A stretch of DNA of 64,000 nucleotides, taken from contig NZ_ACZP01000013.1 of the NCBI RefSeq assembly GCF_000176175.1, positions 1,257,695 through 1,321,694 on the forward strand, read 5' to 3'. The translations under genes and the position numbers were made by a program. The notes under the pieces were generated by a model. It was not told the origin of the DNA. It searched no databases and saw only the letters and a program-made list of their open reading frames with translations. Shown in pieces: positions 45,308 to 55,372 of this stretch. This stretch comes from Vibrio furnissii CIP 102972 (lineage in GTDB: Bacteria; Pseudomonadota; Gammaproteobacteria; Enterobacterales; Vibrionaceae). How positions within the stretch are numbered: the stretch's first letter is position 1; each line of letters starts with the position of its first letter.

Positions 45308-47935
45308 ATGTTGTCATTAATCGATAAAATTCGAACCGGCTATCTCTGGGACTTCCCGGGAGGCATTCATCCGCCGGAAAATAAAGTTCAGTCGACTCAA
45401 ACGCCGCTCGTCGAAGCCCGCTTAGCGCATGAGTATGTACTGCCACTGAAACAACACATCGGTAAATCGGGTGATTTGTTGGTGCAGGTCGGCGACAACG
45501 TGCTGAAAGGTCAACCCCTGACCTCATTCTCAACCACATTCATGCTGCCGGTGCATGCGCCCACGTCTGGCGTCGTCAGCGCGATTGAACCTCGCACCGT
45601 CGCGCACCCATCTGGGTTAAGCGAGCTGTGCGTGGTGATCACTCCAGATGGCAAAGACCAATGGTGTGAGCGCCATCCGGTTGCCGACTACACCCAAACC
45701 CAACCCGAAGAGCTGATCGACATCATCCGCAATGCGGGGATCGCGGGCCTCGGCGGAGCGGGTTTCCCCACGGCAAAGAAGATTCAGTCTGGCCTCTCCC
45801 GCGTTGAGATTTTTATCGTCAACGCCGCAGAGTGTGAACCGTACATTACCGCCGATGACGCGCTGATGCGCGAACACGCGCAAGAGATTATCGATGGCAT
45901 CGGGATTGTCGAACACATTCTGCAACCGAAGCTGACCGTCATTGGCGTTGAGGACAACAAACCGGAAGCCATTCGAGCGTTGCAACTGGCCGCGGAAGGC
46001 AAAGATATTGTGATTCGCGCCATTCCGACCAAGTATCCGTCCGGCGGTGCGAAACAACTGATTAAACTGCTGACCGATCTGGAAGTGCCCGCCGGTAAGC
46101 ACTCCGCCGACATTGGTGTCATTGTGCAAAACGTCGGCTCCATTCAGGCCATCAAACGTGCTGTGGTCGACGGTGAACCGTTGATTCGCCGCGTGGTAAC
46201 GCTGACAGGAAAGACCTTCACTCAACCACGGAACGTTTGGGTTCGCCTCGGCACGCCCGTGCAATCGCTGCTCGATGAATTTGGTTATCAAGCGGACAAA
46301 AAGTTACCGCGTTTGATCCTTGGCGGTTCGATGATGGGCTTTACGCTGCCCCACGCCAACGTGCCGATCGTGAAGATTGCCAACTGCATTCTGGCGCCAA
46401 GCCGCAACGAAATTCCGCAGCACGATTACGAGATGGCCTGCATTCGCTGCGGCCAATGCGCGGACGCTTGTCCGGCGTCTCTGCTGCCGCAGCAGTTGTA
46501 CTGGCATTCAAAGGCCGAAGAATATGACAAGTGCGAAGAGCTCAACCTCAAAGATTGCATAGAGTGTGGCGCTTGCGCTTACGTGTGTCCAAGTGAAATT
46601 CCACTGGTTCAGTACTACCGTCAATCCAAAGCAGAAATCAAAAACCGTCAATGGGAAGCGGAAGCCGCTGAACGGGCCAAACTGCGCTTTGAAGAGAAAA
46701 AAGCGCGCATGGAACGTGAAAAAGCCGAACGTGAAAACCGCTTTAAGAAAGCCGCAGACGATCGCCGCAAAGAGATGCAACAAAGTGGTGGCGAAGACGC
46801 AATTGCCGCCGCCATTGCCCGCGTCAAAGCGCAAAAAGCACAAAACGAAACCAGCGATGCGCCCGTCAAACCTGCGGTAGCCGCAGCGATTGCCAAAGCC
46901 AAAGCCAAACAGGCTGAAGCGGCGAAGGCTGGCGCAACTGAACCCGACAATAGCGACATGGCGAAGCTGCGTGAAGAACGCAAACGTCAGGCGCGTGAAC
47001 GGAAAGCAGAAAAAGCCGACTCCGGTGATGTGACAAGCTCGGGCGACGAGAAAAAAGCCGCTGTATCCGCCGCGATTGCTCGTGCCAAAGCGCGCAAAGC
47101 TGCTCAGCCTGAGGCCAGCGACAAGCCTTCGGTTGACAATGCGCCAGCGACTGAAGAACCTACCGGCGATCCAAAGAAAGCTGCCGTGGCCGCTGCCATT
47201 GCTCGCGCTAAAGCGCGCAAAGCCGCGCAGCCTGAGTCCAGTGAGACGCCGATGACGCAAGACCCAGCGACTAACGAACCGGCAGACGATCCAAAGAAAG
47301 CCGCCGTAGCCGCTGCCATTGCTCGCGCCAAAGCGCGCAAATCCGCCCAGCAAGAGACCAGCGACAAGCCTGCGGTTGACAATGCGCCCGCTGAAGCGCC
47401 AGCGGTTGAAGAACCTACCGGCGATCCAAAGAAAGCCGCCGTGGCCGCTGCCATTGCTCGCGCCAAAGCGCGCAAAGCCGCGCAGCCTGAGGCCAGCGAC
47501 AAGCCTGAGGTTGACAATGCGCCCGCTGAAGCGCCAGCGGTTGAAGAACCTACCGGCGATCCAAAGAAAGCCGCCGTGGCCGCTGCCATTGCTCGCGCCA
47601 AAGCGCGCAAAGCTGCCCAGCAAGAGACCAGCGACAAGCCTGCGGTTGACAACGCGCCCGTTGAAGCGCCAGCGGCTGAAGAACCTATCGGCGATCCAAA
47701 GAAAGCCGCCGTGGCCGCTGCCATTGCTCGTGCCAAAGCGCGCAAAGCTGCGCAGCAAGAGGCCAACGACAAGCCTGAGGTTGACCACGCGCCCGTTGAA
47801 GCGCCAGCGGTTGAAGAACCTACCGGCGATCCGAAGAAAGCCGCCGTAGCCGCTGCCATTGCTCGCGCCAAAGCGCGCAAAGCCGCGCAGCAAGCCGAGA
47901 ATCAAACCCCAAATAACGTTGAGGAGAACGACTAG
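45308..47935 (+). CDS. rnfC: Rnf complex subunit C (RsxC) with long repeat tail
   Basis: 875 residues. The N-terminal part is the flavin/NADH-binding RnfC core ([26 protein letters not shown]), followed by two [4Fe-4S] motifs ([15 protein letters not shown] and [14 protein letters not shown]). From about residue 440 a charged helix leads into seven Ala/Lys-rich repeats, each opening [19 protein letters not shown], with a unit of 45 residues in the best copies. This tail nearly doubles the core and is typical in kind, though variable in length, for gammaproteobacterial RnfC. Confidence 0.96.
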   Translation: MLSLIDKIRTGYLWDFPGGIHPPENKVQSTQTPLVEARLAHEYVLPLKQHIGKSGDLLVQVGDNVLKGQPLTSFSTTFMLPVHAPTSGVVSAIEPRTVAHPSGLSELCVVITPDGKDQWCERHPVADYTQTQPEELIDIIRNAGIAGLGGAGFPTAKKIQSGLSRVEIFIVNAAECEPYITADDALMREHAQEIIDGIGIVEHILQPKLTVIGVEDNKPEAIRALQLAAEGKDIVIRAIPTKYPSGGAKQLIKLLTDLEVPAGKHSADIGVIVQNVGSIQAIKRAVVDGEPLIRRVVTLTGKTFTQPRNVWVRLGTPVQSLLDEFGYQADKKLPRLILGGSMMGFTLPHANVPIVKIANCILAPSRNEIPQHDYEMACIRCGQCADACPASLLPQQLYWHSKAEEYDKCEELNLKDCIECGACAYVCPSEIPLVQYYRQSKAEIKNRQWEAEAAERAKLRFEEKKARMEREKAERENRFKKAADDRRKEMQQSGGEDAIAAAIARVKAQKAQNETSDAPVKPAVAAAIAKAKAKQAEAAKAGATEPDNSDMAKLREERKRQARERKAEKADSGDVTSSGDEKKAAVSAAIARAKARKAAQPEASDKPSVDNAPATEEPTGDPKKAAVAAAIARAKARKAAQPESSETPMTQDPATNEPADDPKKAAVAAAIARAKARKSAQQETSDKPAVDNAPAEAPAVEEPTGDPKKAAVAAAIARAKARKAAQPEASDKPEVDNAPAEAPAVEEPTGDPKKAAVAAAIARAKARKAAQQETSDKPAVDNAPVEAPAAEEPIGDPKKAAVAAAIARAKARKAAQQEANDKPEVDHAPVEAPAVEEPTGDPKKAAVAAAIARAKARKAAQQAENQTPNNVEEND
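47052..47893 (+). repeat. Seven in-frame tandem repeats in rnfC
   Basis: DNA repeats underlying the protein repeat [19 protein letters not shown] plus a Glu/Pro-rich linker. The central copies are 135 bases apart and nearly identical (for example those starting near 47432, 47567 and 47702). The unit is a multiple of three, so copy changes keep the frame. Confidence 0.92.
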
Positions 47936-48981
47936 TGGCGTTTTTCATTGCCAGCTCCCCACATGCGCGGACGAAACGCAGTACTGCCGATATGATGAAA
48001 TGGGTCGCAATCTGCGCCCTGCCCGGTCTGTTGGCCCAAAGTTATTTCTTTGGTTTTGGTACCTTGATTCAATTACTCTTGGCGATTGTGGTCGCCATGG
48101 CGTTTGAAGCAGGCGTCATGCTCTTGCGCCGCCGACCGGTGCGTTTTGCGCTGCGTGATTACAGCGCGATTGTGACAGCCTGGCTGTTGGCTGTCGCGAT
48201 TCCACCACTTTCACCGTGGTGGGTCGTGGTGATTGGGTTGATTTTTGCGATTTTAATCGCCAAACACCTCTACGGCGGTTTGGGACAAAACCCGTTTAAC
48301 CCGGCGATGATTGCTTATGTGGTGTTGCTGATCTCCTTCCCAGTGCAGATGACCAGCTGGATTGCACCGTCGGAATTGGCACCGGAGCCCATTTCATTGG
48401 TGGACTCATTTTCACTGATCTTCACTGGGTTTAATGTTGATGGTTTGTCCTTGCAACAAATTCGGACTGGCATCGATGGCATGACCATGGCAACGCCATT
48501 GGATTCGATTAAAACGTCACTGCGTGCCGGACACACGATGTCTGAAGCCATGGCGAAACCACAATTCAGCGGCATTGCCGGTCTGGGTTGGGAGTGGGTG
48601 AACTTGGCGTATTTAGTCGGTGGTCTAATTCTGGTTAAACTGCGCGTGATCAACTGGCACATTCCTGCCGCATTTTTGGGCGGCTTGGTGGTGACCAGCC
48701 TGCTCATGGCGTTGTTTGCGCCCGGCACCACCGCTTCGCCACTCATGCACCTGTTGTCAGGCGCAACCATGTTAGGCGCATTCTTCATTGCCACCGACCC
48801 GGTCACCGCATCGACCACCACCAAAGGACGCCTGATTTACGGCGCATTTATTGGTGCCATGGTGTTTATTATTCGCAGTTGGGGCGGCTTCCCTGATGGC
48901 GTCGCGTTTGCGGTGCTGCTCGCGAACATGTGCGTTCCACTGATCGACTACTACACCAAACCTCGTACTTACGGACACTAA
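47935..48981 (+). CDS. rnfD: Rnf complex subunit D (RsxD)
   Basis: Membrane subunit of 348 residues, NqrB/RnfD family. FMN is attached by a phosphoester to a threonine; here T187 in [10 protein letters not shown], the same number reported for Vibrio cholerae RnfD as I recall. The GTG start at 47935 shares its first G with the rnfC stop TAG. About ten membrane helices are apparent. Confidence 0.95.
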   Translation: MAFFIASSPHARTKRSTADMMKWVAICALPGLLAQSYFFGFGTLIQLLLAIVVAMAFEAGVMLLRRRPVRFALRDYSAIVTAWLLAVAIPPLSPWWVVVIGLIFAILIAKHLYGGLGQNPFNPAMIAYVVLLISFPVQMTSWIAPSELAPEPISLVDSFSLIFTGFNVDGLSLQQIRTGIDGMTMATPLDSIKTSLRAGHTMSEAMAKPQFSGIAGLGWEWVNLAYLVGGLILVKLRVINWHIPAAFLGGLVVTSLLMALFAPGTTASPLMHLLSGATMLGAFFIATDPVTASTTTKGRLIYGAFIGAMVFIIRSWGGFPDGVAFAVLLANMCVPLIDYYTKPRTYGH

Positions 48982-48989
48982 GGAGCATT

Positions 48990-49628
48990 ATGTTAGCCGC
49001 TATTCGAAAAAACGGTCTGGTCCTTGCTGTGTTTGCCTGTGCGTCCACCGGCGTGGTTGCGCTCACGCACTACCTGACCGAAAGTCAGATCAAAGTGCAA
49101 GAAAATAAACAGCTATTGTCGGTGCTCAATCAGGTCGTTCCGCCGAAGCTGCATGACAATGCCCTGTCTCAAACGTGTACACTGGTGAGTGATCCGTTGC
49201 TCGGCAGCAACAAACCCATGCCGGTGTATCTCGGCACGCTGGGCGGTGAACCCAACGTATTAGCCATTGAATCCATCGCACCGGATGGCTACAACGGCGC
49301 GATTAAGATCATCGTCGGGATTCGCAACGACGGCACGATTACGGGAACGCGCGTGCTCGCGCATCAGGAAACACCGGGATTGGGTGACAAAATCGACTTG
49401 CGAATTACCAACTGGATTCTCGGTTTTACTGGCAAACAAGTGACAGAAGATAATGAAGGTCAATGGCGTGTACGCAAAGACGGCGGCCAATTCGACCAAT
49501 TCACTGGGGCGACGATCACCCCGCGTGCCGTGGTGAAAGCTGTGAAGCAGACCACGCAGTACGTGAACCAGCACCGTGACGACATCTTCAAGCAACCATT
49601 AAACTGCGGAGGTGAACACAATGAGTGA
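48990..49628 (+). CDS. rnfG: Rnf complex subunit G (RsxG)
   Basis: 212 residues with one N-terminal helix and a periplasmic FMN domain. The covalent flavin site is T175 in [16 protein letters not shown] precedes the ATG at 48990, eight bases after rnfD ends. The 3' end overlaps rnfE by eight bases. Confidence 0.95.
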   Translation: MLAAIRKNGLVLAVFACASTGVVALTHYLTESQIKVQENKQLLSVLNQVVPPKLHDNALSQTCTLVSDPLLGSNKPMPVYLGTLGGEPNVLAIESIAPDGYNGAIKIIVGIRNDGTITGTRVLAHQETPGLGDKIDLRITNWILGFTGKQVTEDNEGQWRVRKDGGQFDQFTGATITPRAVVKAVKQTTQYVNQHRDDIFKQPLNCGGEHNE

Positions 49629-50313
49629 TCATAAAACGCTGATTAAAAATGGCATGTGGAATAACAACCCGGCGTTGGTACAGCTGTTGGGCTTGTGTCC
49701 GCTGCTCGCCGTCTCCTCTACCGTGACCAACGCACTCGGTTTAGGAATCGCGACCCTGTTGGTTTTGGTCAGCTCCAACGTGACCGTTTCTCTGGTGCGC
49801 GACTACGTCCCCAAAGAGGTGCGTATTCCAGTCTTTGTGATGATCATTGCGGCACTGGTGACCTGCGTACAATTGTTGATGAACGCTTACGCCTACGGTT
49901 TGTACTTGTCCCTGGGTATCTTCATTCCGCTGATTGTTACCAACTGCATCATCATTGGCCGCGCTGAAGCGTATGCGTCGAAAAACGACGTCCTACCCTC
50001 TGCGCAAGATGGCTTTTGGATGGGCCTTGGCATGACTTCCGTGTTGGTCGTTTTAGGATCACTCCGTGAAGTGATCGGTAATGGTACCCTGTTTGACGGC
50101 GCAGATTTGCTCCTCGGAGATTGGGCGAAAGTGCTGCGAATCGAGATTTTTCACTTTGATAACAGCTTCCTGCTGGCACTGCTGCCACCGGGTGCCTTCA
50201 TCGGTGTCGGCTTTTTGATTGCCGCCAAAAACATCATTGATAAACAGCTAGCATCTCGCCAGCCAAAACAAGAAAAGCCCGCGATCGAACGGGTGCGCGT
50301 GACCAACGTATAA
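49621..50313 (+). CDS. rnfE: Rnf complex subunit E (RsxE)
   Basis: Membrane subunit of 230 residues, NqrD/RnfE family, with about six helices ([40 protein letters not shown]). The ATG at 49621 has GGAGG eight bases before it. Last of the six rnf genes; nth follows after 59 bases containing a hairpin. Confidence 0.95.
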   Translation: MSDHKTLIKNGMWNNNPALVQLLGLCPLLAVSSTVTNALGLGIATLLVLVSSNVTVSLVRDYVPKEVRIPVFVMIIAALVTCVQLLMNAYAYGLYLSLGIFIPLIVTNCIIIGRAEAYASKNDVLPSAQDGFWMGLGMTSVLVVLGSLREVIGNGTLFDGADLLLGDWAKVLRIEIFHFDNSFLLALLPPGAFIGVGFLIAAKNIIDKQLASRQPKQEKPAIERVRVTNV

Positions 50314-50323
50314 AAAAGCCAAC

Positions 50324-50345
50324 AGCCGCAGCATTCCCTGCGGCT
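50324..50345 (+). other. Hairpin between rnfE and nth
   Basis: AGCCGCAG (50324-50331) pairs with CTGCGGCT (50338-50345) with a six-base loop. No T tract follows, so it is more likely an RNA-processing or stability element than a terminator. Confidence 0.5.
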
Positions 50346-50362
50346 GCGGTTTCAAGGAAGTA

Positions 50363-50380
50363 ATGAATCACCATGAATAA
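50363..50380 (+). promoter_or_regulatory. Five-codon upstream frame overlapping the nth start
   Basis: ATG AAT CAC CAT GAA TAA follows GGAAG at close spacing and overlaps the nth ATG (50373) in another frame. It could couple or tune nth translation, or simply be chance. Confidence 0.3.
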
Positions 50381-51014
50381 CAGCAAGCGTGTCGAAATAC
50401 TGCAGCGATTAAGGGAAAACAATCCCCATCCGCAGACCGAGCTCAACTGGAACACACCGTTTGAACTGCTGATTGCGGTGTTGCTGTCAGCGCAGGCCAC
50501 CGATGTCAGCGTCAATAAAGCCACCGACAAACTTTATGCCGTCGCCAACACCCCCCAAGCGATGTGGGATTTGGGCGTTGACGGCGTCAAGGAATACATC
50601 AAAACCATCGGTTTGTTTAACTCCAAAGCAGAGAACGTCATCAAAACCTGCCGCATTCTGCTCGACCAACACCAAGGCGAAGTACCGGAAAACCGCGAAG
50701 CGCTAGAAGCTCTGCCCGGCGTGGGACGCAAAACCGCCAACGTGGTACTCAACACCGCCTTTGGCTGGCCAACCATTGCCGTCGATACACATATTTTTCG
50801 CGTGTCCAATCGCACCAAGTTTGCGGTCGGAAAAAACGTCGATGAAGTGGAAGCGAAGCTGCTGAAAGTGGTTCCGAAAGAGTTCAAACTCGATGTCCAT
50901 CACTGGTTAATTCTGCATGGCCGTTATACCTGCGTGGCACGTAAGCCTCGTTGTGGCAGCTGCATTATTGAAGACCTGTGCGAATTTAAAGAGAAAGTTT
51001 ACCCGGAAAGCTAG
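50373..51014 (+). CDS. nth: Endonuclease III
   Basis: Base-excision repair glycosylase/AP lyase of 213 residues acting on oxidised pyrimidines. Helix-hairpin-helix LPGVGRKTANVV with the catalytic lysine, then VDTHIFRV with the catalytic aspartate, and a C-terminal [4Fe-4S] loop (C-x6-C-x2-C-x5-C in CVARKPRCGSCIIEDLC). The association rnf-nth is conserved in gammaproteobacteria. The start matches E. coli Nth although the nearest purine-rich site is about 13 bases away. Confidence 0.96.
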   Translation: MNNSKRVEILQRLRENNPHPQTELNWNTPFELLIAVLLSAQATDVSVNKATDKLYAVANTPQAMWDLGVDGVKEYIKTIGLFNSKAENVIKTCRILLDQHQGEVPENREALEALPGVGRKTANVVLNTAFGWPTIAVDTHIFRVSNRTKFAVGKNVDEVEAKLLKVVPKEFKLDVHHWLILHGRYTCVARKPRCGSCIIEDLCEFKEKVYPES

Positions 51015-51023
51015 GAGTCCATT

Positions 51024-51440
51024 ATGTCAAACAATCGTATTCTTCATACCATGCTGCGCGTTGGCGACCTTGACCGTTCGATCGCGTTCTACACACAAGT
51101 GATGGGCATGAAATTGCTACGTCAAAACGAAAATGCCGAATACAAATACACACTGGCATTTTTGGGCTACGGTGACGAATCAGAAGCAGCCGTGATCGAG
51201 CTGACGTATAACTGGGGCGTTGAAAGCTACGACCTCGGCAACGCGTATGGCCATATCGCCATCGGTGCAGACGACATTTACGCCACTTGCGAGGCCATCA
51301 AAGCCGCCGGTGGTAACGTGACGCGTGAACCGGGCCCAGTCAAAGGCGGTTCGACACACATCGCGTTTGTAAAAGATCCTGACGGTTACATGATTGAGCT
51401 GATCCAAAACAAACAAGCCAACGCGGGCCTAGAGGGTTAA
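51024..51440 (+). CDS. gloA: Lactoylglutathione lyase (glyoxalase I)
   Basis: Converts the methylglyoxal-glutathione adduct to S-lactoylglutathione. The 138-residue protein has the family start [19 protein letters not shown] with the first metal-binding histidine, plus E and H residues in [15 protein letters not shown] and GYMIELIQ. It is nine bases after nth and probably co-transcribed. Confidence 0.96.
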   Translation: MSNNRILHTMLRVGDLDRSIAFYTQVMGMKLLRQNENAEYKYTLAFLGYGDESEAAVIELTYNWGVESYDLGNAYGHIAIGADDIYATCEAIKAAGGNVTREPGPVKGGSTHIAFVKDPDGYMIELIQNKQANAGLEG

Positions 51441-51462
51441 TTCTCCCTACGCGTACACCTTT

Positions 51463-51490
51463 CAAAACCGCCGCTCTGGCGGTTTTGTTG
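51463..51490 (+). terminator. Terminator of gloA
   Basis: AAAACCGCC (51464-51472) pairs with GGCGGTTTT (51478-51486), followed by GTTGT; a good stem with a moderate T tract. Confidence 0.75.
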
Positions 51491-51516
51491 TATTTCCCCG
51501 CAATTCACATGGTTTA

Positions 51517-51535
51517 CATGATAATAATTATCATT
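51517..51535 (+). promoter_or_regulatory. Fur box upstream of the DUF2753 gene
   Basis: ATGATAATAATTATCAT (51518-51534) is a perfect 17-bp palindrome matching the Fur consensus (GATAATGATAATCATTATC) very closely. It lies about 40 bases before the start codon of the DUF2753 gene, so iron-dependent repression is likely. Fur binding is inferred. Confidence 0.75.
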
Positions 51536-51571
51536 TAAATTGAGCTTATTCAGGCGTATGAGGATTGACCG

Positions 51572-52009
51572 ATGACCATCAAAGAGTGGGAAAAACACAC
51601 CTTATTAGCAGATATCGCGATGCAACAAGCGGATCATCTGCGTAGCATTCTCCATTACCAACAAGCCCTGACACTGAGCGATCGCATTGGCGTGGCGGAA
51701 GAGATTGAGCTGGAAGACCGACTGATGATCTCGGTGATTTCGTGCCATAACATGGCCGGATTCTGGCGCACAATCGGCGATGACCAATACGAGTTGAAAT
51801 ACCTCGAACTGGCGTCGGAACGTATCCTGACGTTGATCCCGCAATGTGGTAACCCGAGCTGTGAAGCGTTTGTGGATTCACTTGGCTGCTGCAAGAAAGC
51901 GCTGGTTGAATTTATGAAACGTCACCCGAATCCCGAGCTGGCCAGGCTGGTGAAAGACATCGACTCCGCCTCGACCTGCAACTTGATTGCCAAGTTTCGC
52001 TTGCACTAA
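51572..52009 (+). CDS. DUF2753 family protein
   Basis: A 145-residue soluble protein, mainly helical, resembling the Vibrio DUF2753 group (TLLADIAMQQADHLRSILHY; MISVISCHNMAGFWR). It looks like a TPR-like helical repeat and holds five cysteines, four of them in the second half (QCGNPSC; LGCCKKA). Function is unknown. GAGG precedes the ATG. The strong Fur palindrome in front suggests a role under iron limitation. Confidence 0.82.
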   Translation: MTIKEWEKHTLLADIAMQQADHLRSILHYQQALTLSDRIGVAEEIELEDRLMISVISCHNMAGFWRTIGDDQYELKYLELASERILTLIPQCGNPSCEAFVDSLGCCKKALVEFMKRHPNPELARLVKDIDSASTCNLIAKFRLH

Positions 52010-52051
52010 GGCAGTGTCATCCCCCGATTCACGGGGGATGTACCACACGGT

Positions 52052-52936
52052 TTAGACTTGTGTGCGACCGAGGGAAATCACCACGCGGCGGTTCTTGTCT
52101 TTACCGATAGGCGATGCGTTGTCGGCAATCGGGCGGCGCTTGCCATACCCTTGCACTTGAATGCGATCAGACGGCAATCCGAGCGATTCAAAATACTTCT
52201 GCAATGACTCTGCACGTTTGTCAGATAAACTCTGACTCTCATTTCTGCCATCCGTCGAATCGGTATAGGTTGATACCAAGACCAAATCGATATCTGGGTT
52301 ATAACGAATGTATTCGGCAATCTGCGCTAAACGTTTTTGTGATGCTTTGTTGAGCTCCACGCTGTCGCCGCGATCGTAATGTAAAATAGTGAATGAAATA
52401 TCTTCAAAGCTGTAGGGCAGCAGGCTCGCCACACAATCGCTGAACGCATTGTATTGCGGCTGAAACAGCACCGCAGACAGCGCCACTTCAATACGCTGAT
52501 CACGGCTTTGCCAATCCTGATAACTGAACGTCGGGTAACGTCCTTGCTCCAACTCACTCAGCAAAGCCCACGCCGTTTGACCACCGACATAACCATCAAA
52601 CTGTTTAAAGAACTGGATGTTGGTGATTCGATCGGCGCTTTCACCCGGTCGCCATACAGGCGGCATCGACACCAAACTCACATTGCGGGTTTCCCCCATC
52701 GGGCGACGCATTTTGAGTTCGAAATCGAGGTTAATTTTTTTGCTGGCGTGCGAGGTAAACACCGCCTCACCATAATTTGGAATGGGATGCACCAGTCGGC
52801 ATTCGAGCGGCGTATTGGTCGCCATTTGCCAACTTGACTGTTGTGGTGTTGCCACGTAGCGCTTTTCCAGTGCCGAAGCGGCAAATGAGGAACAGGCACT
52901 CAGTACAACAAAACTGCTTACAACCCATTTATTCAT
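52052..52936 (-). CDS. motY: Sodium-driven flagellar motor protein MotY
   Basis: T-ring protein of the Na+-driven polar flagellar motor, 294 residues. A signal peptide (about 1-22, [20 protein letters not shown]) precedes the N-terminal stator-interaction domain. A C-terminal OmpA-like peptidoglycan-binding domain ([35 protein letters not shown]) follows. No other flagellar gene is near, as usual for motY in Vibrio. Confidence 0.94.
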   Translation of the reverse strand: MNKWVVSSFVVLSACSSFAASALEKRYVATPQQSSWQMATNTPLECRLVHPIPNYGEAVFTSHASKKINLDFELKMRRPMGETRNVSLVSMPPVWRPGESADRITNIQFFKQFDGYVGGQTAWALLSELEQGRYPTFSYQDWQSRDQRIEVALSAVLFQPQYNAFSDCVASLLPYSFEDISFTILHYDRGDSVELNKASQKRLAQIAEYIRYNPDIDLVLVSTYTDSTDGRNESQSLSDKRAESLQKYFESLGLPSDRIQVQGYGKRRPIADNASPIGKDKNRRVVISLGRTQV

Positions 52937-53281
52937 AAGGATTTACTTCTCTTTACGCGTTCAGCGGCAATGACGATATTTTGCCGCCTTATTGATTTCT
53001 AACTCGAAGATGCAAAAACCTCGCCAAGGCGACATCCATCGCGGCACACCCCGTGCATTTCCACTCGATAGTACGCTGATTTTCTGTCAAATCAGAGACG
53101 TGCCCCCTGCGTTTCCCGCCCTTTCTCATTCAACGCATAAATCCGCACGAAATATGAATGAATCGGCTTGAATATCACCCGTCAAAGCACAAATTTAATT
53201 GCGCTTTAATCCACCTATTTGGTTTTGCTCACGATGAGAATCTGCAATAATGCTGCCCCTATCACATAAGCTAGGGATCAC
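52937..53281. other. Divergent promoter region of motY and rnt
   Basis: 345 bases without a gene. A GCGGCAA/TTGCCGC inverted repeat (52966-52989) lies in the motY leader. No clear sigma-28 promoter with correct spacing was found. Confidence 0.4.
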
Positions 53282-53941
53282 ATGACAGACATTAATGAAG
53301 CTCTGACTCTGAAAAAGCGCTTTCGCGGCTATTTTCCAGTCGTAATCGATGTAGAAACCGCAGGATTCAACCCTCAAACTGATGCTCTGCTCGAAATTTG
53401 CGCAGTGACATTGGCCATGGATGAAAATGGCGATTTACACCCTGCTTCGACAATTCACTTTCATGTCGAACCTTTCGAAGGCGCCAACCTTGAAAAAGCG
53501 GCGCTGGAATTCAACGGCATTTATGATCCTTTCAGCCCGCTACGCGGCGCCGTCAGCGAAGAACACGCCCTGAAAGAGATCTATAAACAAGTTCGTAAAG
53601 AACAGAAGGCCGCCGATTGTAGCCGTGCCATTATTGTGGCGCACAACGCAGCGTTCGACCATGGGTTTGTGATGGCCGCCAGCGAACGTTGTAAACTCAA
53701 ACGAGTCCCTTTCCATCCATTTGCTACTTTTGATACCGCAACTTTGAGCGGCCTTGCTTATGGTCAGACCGTACTGGCTAAAGCCTGCAAAGCAGCAGGG
53801 ATGGCGTTCGACAATCGTGAAGCCCATTCTGCACTTTACGATACTCAGCAAACCGCAGAGCTGTTCTGCGGCATCGTCAATCAATGGAAAGCTCTTGGCG
53901 GCTGGCCATTGGCCGACGACCATAACCTTAATAATAAGTAA
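53282..53941 (+). CDS. rnt: Ribonuclease T
   Basis: DEDD-family 3'-5' exoribonuclease of 219 residues that trims tRNA and stable RNA ends. The first acidic pair is D23/E25 in [10 protein letters not shown]; later catalytic residues lie in [11 protein letters not shown] and [12 protein letters not shown]. It is followed after 21 bases by an antiporter-family gene. Confidence 0.96.
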   Translation: MTDINEALTLKKRFRGYFPVVIDVETAGFNPQTDALLEICAVTLAMDENGDLHPASTIHFHVEPFEGANLEKAALEFNGIYDPFSPLRGAVSEEHALKEIYKQVRKEQKAADCSRAIIVAHNAAFDHGFVMAASERCKLKRVPFHPFATFDTATLSGLAYGQTVLAKACKAAGMAFDNREAHSALYDTQQTAELFCGIVNQWKALGGWPLADDHNLNNK

Positions 53942-53962
53942 ACACAACTGACCGAGAAGTAT

Positions 53963-55288
53963 ATGAACCCTGTAGTCATTTCTGTCTGTGTCATGCTGGT
54001 CCTGGCCCTGATGCGCGTAAACGTCGTCGTTGCACTGACGTTTAGTGCCATCGTTGGGGGTCTGGTTGCTGGTATGAGCCTCAACGACACCGTTGCCGCA
54101 TTTGAAAGTGGTTTAGGTGGTGGTGCAACCATCGCACTAAGCTACGCAATGCTAGGTACTTTTGCTGTGGCCATCTCAAAATCGGGTGTCACCGATTTGC
54201 TGGCTCAAAGCGTCATTAAACGCATTCATGGCCGACACAGTGCGGCAGCCTCAACCGGAATGAAATACGTTGTGATCGTGGCTTTGCTGCTGATGGCGAT
54301 GTCTTCCCAAAACATTATTCCGGTCCACATTGCCTTCATTCCGATTCTGATCCCGCCACTGCTGAGCGTGTTTGCTCGTCTGGGCATTGACCGTCGTATG
54401 ATCGCCTGTGTACTGACCTTTGGTTTGATCACCCCATACATGGTGTTACCCGTGGGTTTCGGCGGCATTTTCTTAAACAACATTTTGCTGAAAAACCTAC
54501 GCGACAACGGCCTAGAAAGCGTCACCGCGAGCCAAGTTCCGATGGCGATGCTGCTGCCGGGCTTGGGCATGGTATTTGGCCTGCTCGTGGCGGTCTTTTT
54601 CTCTTACCGCAAACCACGCGTATACAAAGAGACCGAGCTAACCGTTGTCAATGAATCAACCACGGCGATCAACAAGAAGCACATCCTCGTTGCTGGCCTA
54701 GGTATTTTGGCGGCACTGGCCGTGCAGTTGACCACCGGCTCGATGATCATCGGTGCGCTGGCCGGTTTCATGGTGTTTACGTTTGGTGGCGTGATTGCTT
54801 GGAAAGAAACGCACGACGTCTTTACCAAAGGCGTACACATGATGGCGATGATCGGCTTCATCATGATTTCAGCCGCAGGGTTTGCGGCAGTCATGAAACA
54901 GACTGGCGGCGTGGAAACCTTGGTGTCGTCTCTGTCCACCAGCATTGGGGATAACAAGCCACTGGCGGCGCTGCTGATGCTGGTTGTTGGCCTGTTGGTG
55001 ACCATGGGGATTGGTTCGTCATTCTCGACCATTCCAATTATCGCGACTATTTACGTCCCGCTGTGTCTGGCATTTGGTTTCTCACCGATGGCGACCATCG
55101 CCTTGGTTGGTACCGCCGCTGCACTCGGTGATGCGGGCTCGCCAGCATCGGATTCCACCCTCGGTCCAACGTCGGGCTTGAATGCCGACGGGCAACACGA
55201 GCACATATGGGAAACCGTGGTTCCGACCTTTATTCACTACAACTTGCCATTAATCGCATTTGGCTGGTTGGCCGCCATGGTGCTGTAG
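53963..55288 (+). CDS. Na+/H+ antiporter family membrane protein
   Basis: A 441-residue transporter with about twelve hydrophobic segments and the NhaC-like architecture ([38 protein letters not shown]). The family name implies antiport, but homologues may carry amino acids or carboxylates, so the substrate is uncertain. It lies 21 bases after rnt and ends at a bidirectional terminator shared with purF. Confidence 0.85.
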   Translation: MNPVVISVCVMLVLALMRVNVVVALTFSAIVGGLVAGMSLNDTVAAFESGLGGGATIALSYAMLGTFAVAISKSGVTDLLAQSVIKRIHGRHSAAASTGMKYVVIVALLLMAMSSQNIIPVHIAFIPILIPPLLSVFARLGIDRRMIACVLTFGLITPYMVLPVGFGGIFLNNILLKNLRDNGLESVTASQVPMAMLLPGLGMVFGLLVAVFFSYRKPRVYKETELTVVNESTTAINKKHILVAGLGILAALAVQLTTGSMIIGALAGFMVFTFGGVIAWKETHDVFTKGVHMMAMIGFIMISAAGFAAVMKQTGGVETLVSSLSTSIGDNKPLAALLMLVVGLLVTMGIGSSFSTIPIIATIYVPLCLAFGFSPMATIALVGTAAALGDAGSPASDSTLGPTSGLNADGQHEHIWETVVPTFIHYNLPLIAFGWLAAMVL

Positions 55289-55311
55289 TTTCCAGCGAAC
55301 CATGAGATACA

Positions 55312-55339
55312 AAAAAGGCTTCCCTCGGGAAGCCTTTTT
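55312..55339. terminator. Bidirectional terminator between antiporter gene and purF
   Basis: AAAAAGGCTTCCC (55312-55324) pairs with GGGAAGCCTTTTT (55327-55339) over 13 bp, with A and T runs for both convergent genes. Confidence 0.92.
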
Positions 55340-55372
55340 CATGTTCAAAACGAATGTTAAGCAGACAACGAA

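Noticed and set aside
46508..47905. A 465-codon open frame on the strand opposite rnfC
   Set aside because: It mirrors the Ala/Lys-rich repeats of rnfC and gives a repetitive Arg/Gly/Phe-rich product. rnfC is clearly the coding strand.
52937..53000. Sigma-28 promoter before motY
   Set aside because: A TAAG and a GCCGCTGA are present, but their spacing (about 19 bases) is too long for the TAAA-N15-GCCGATAA consensus.
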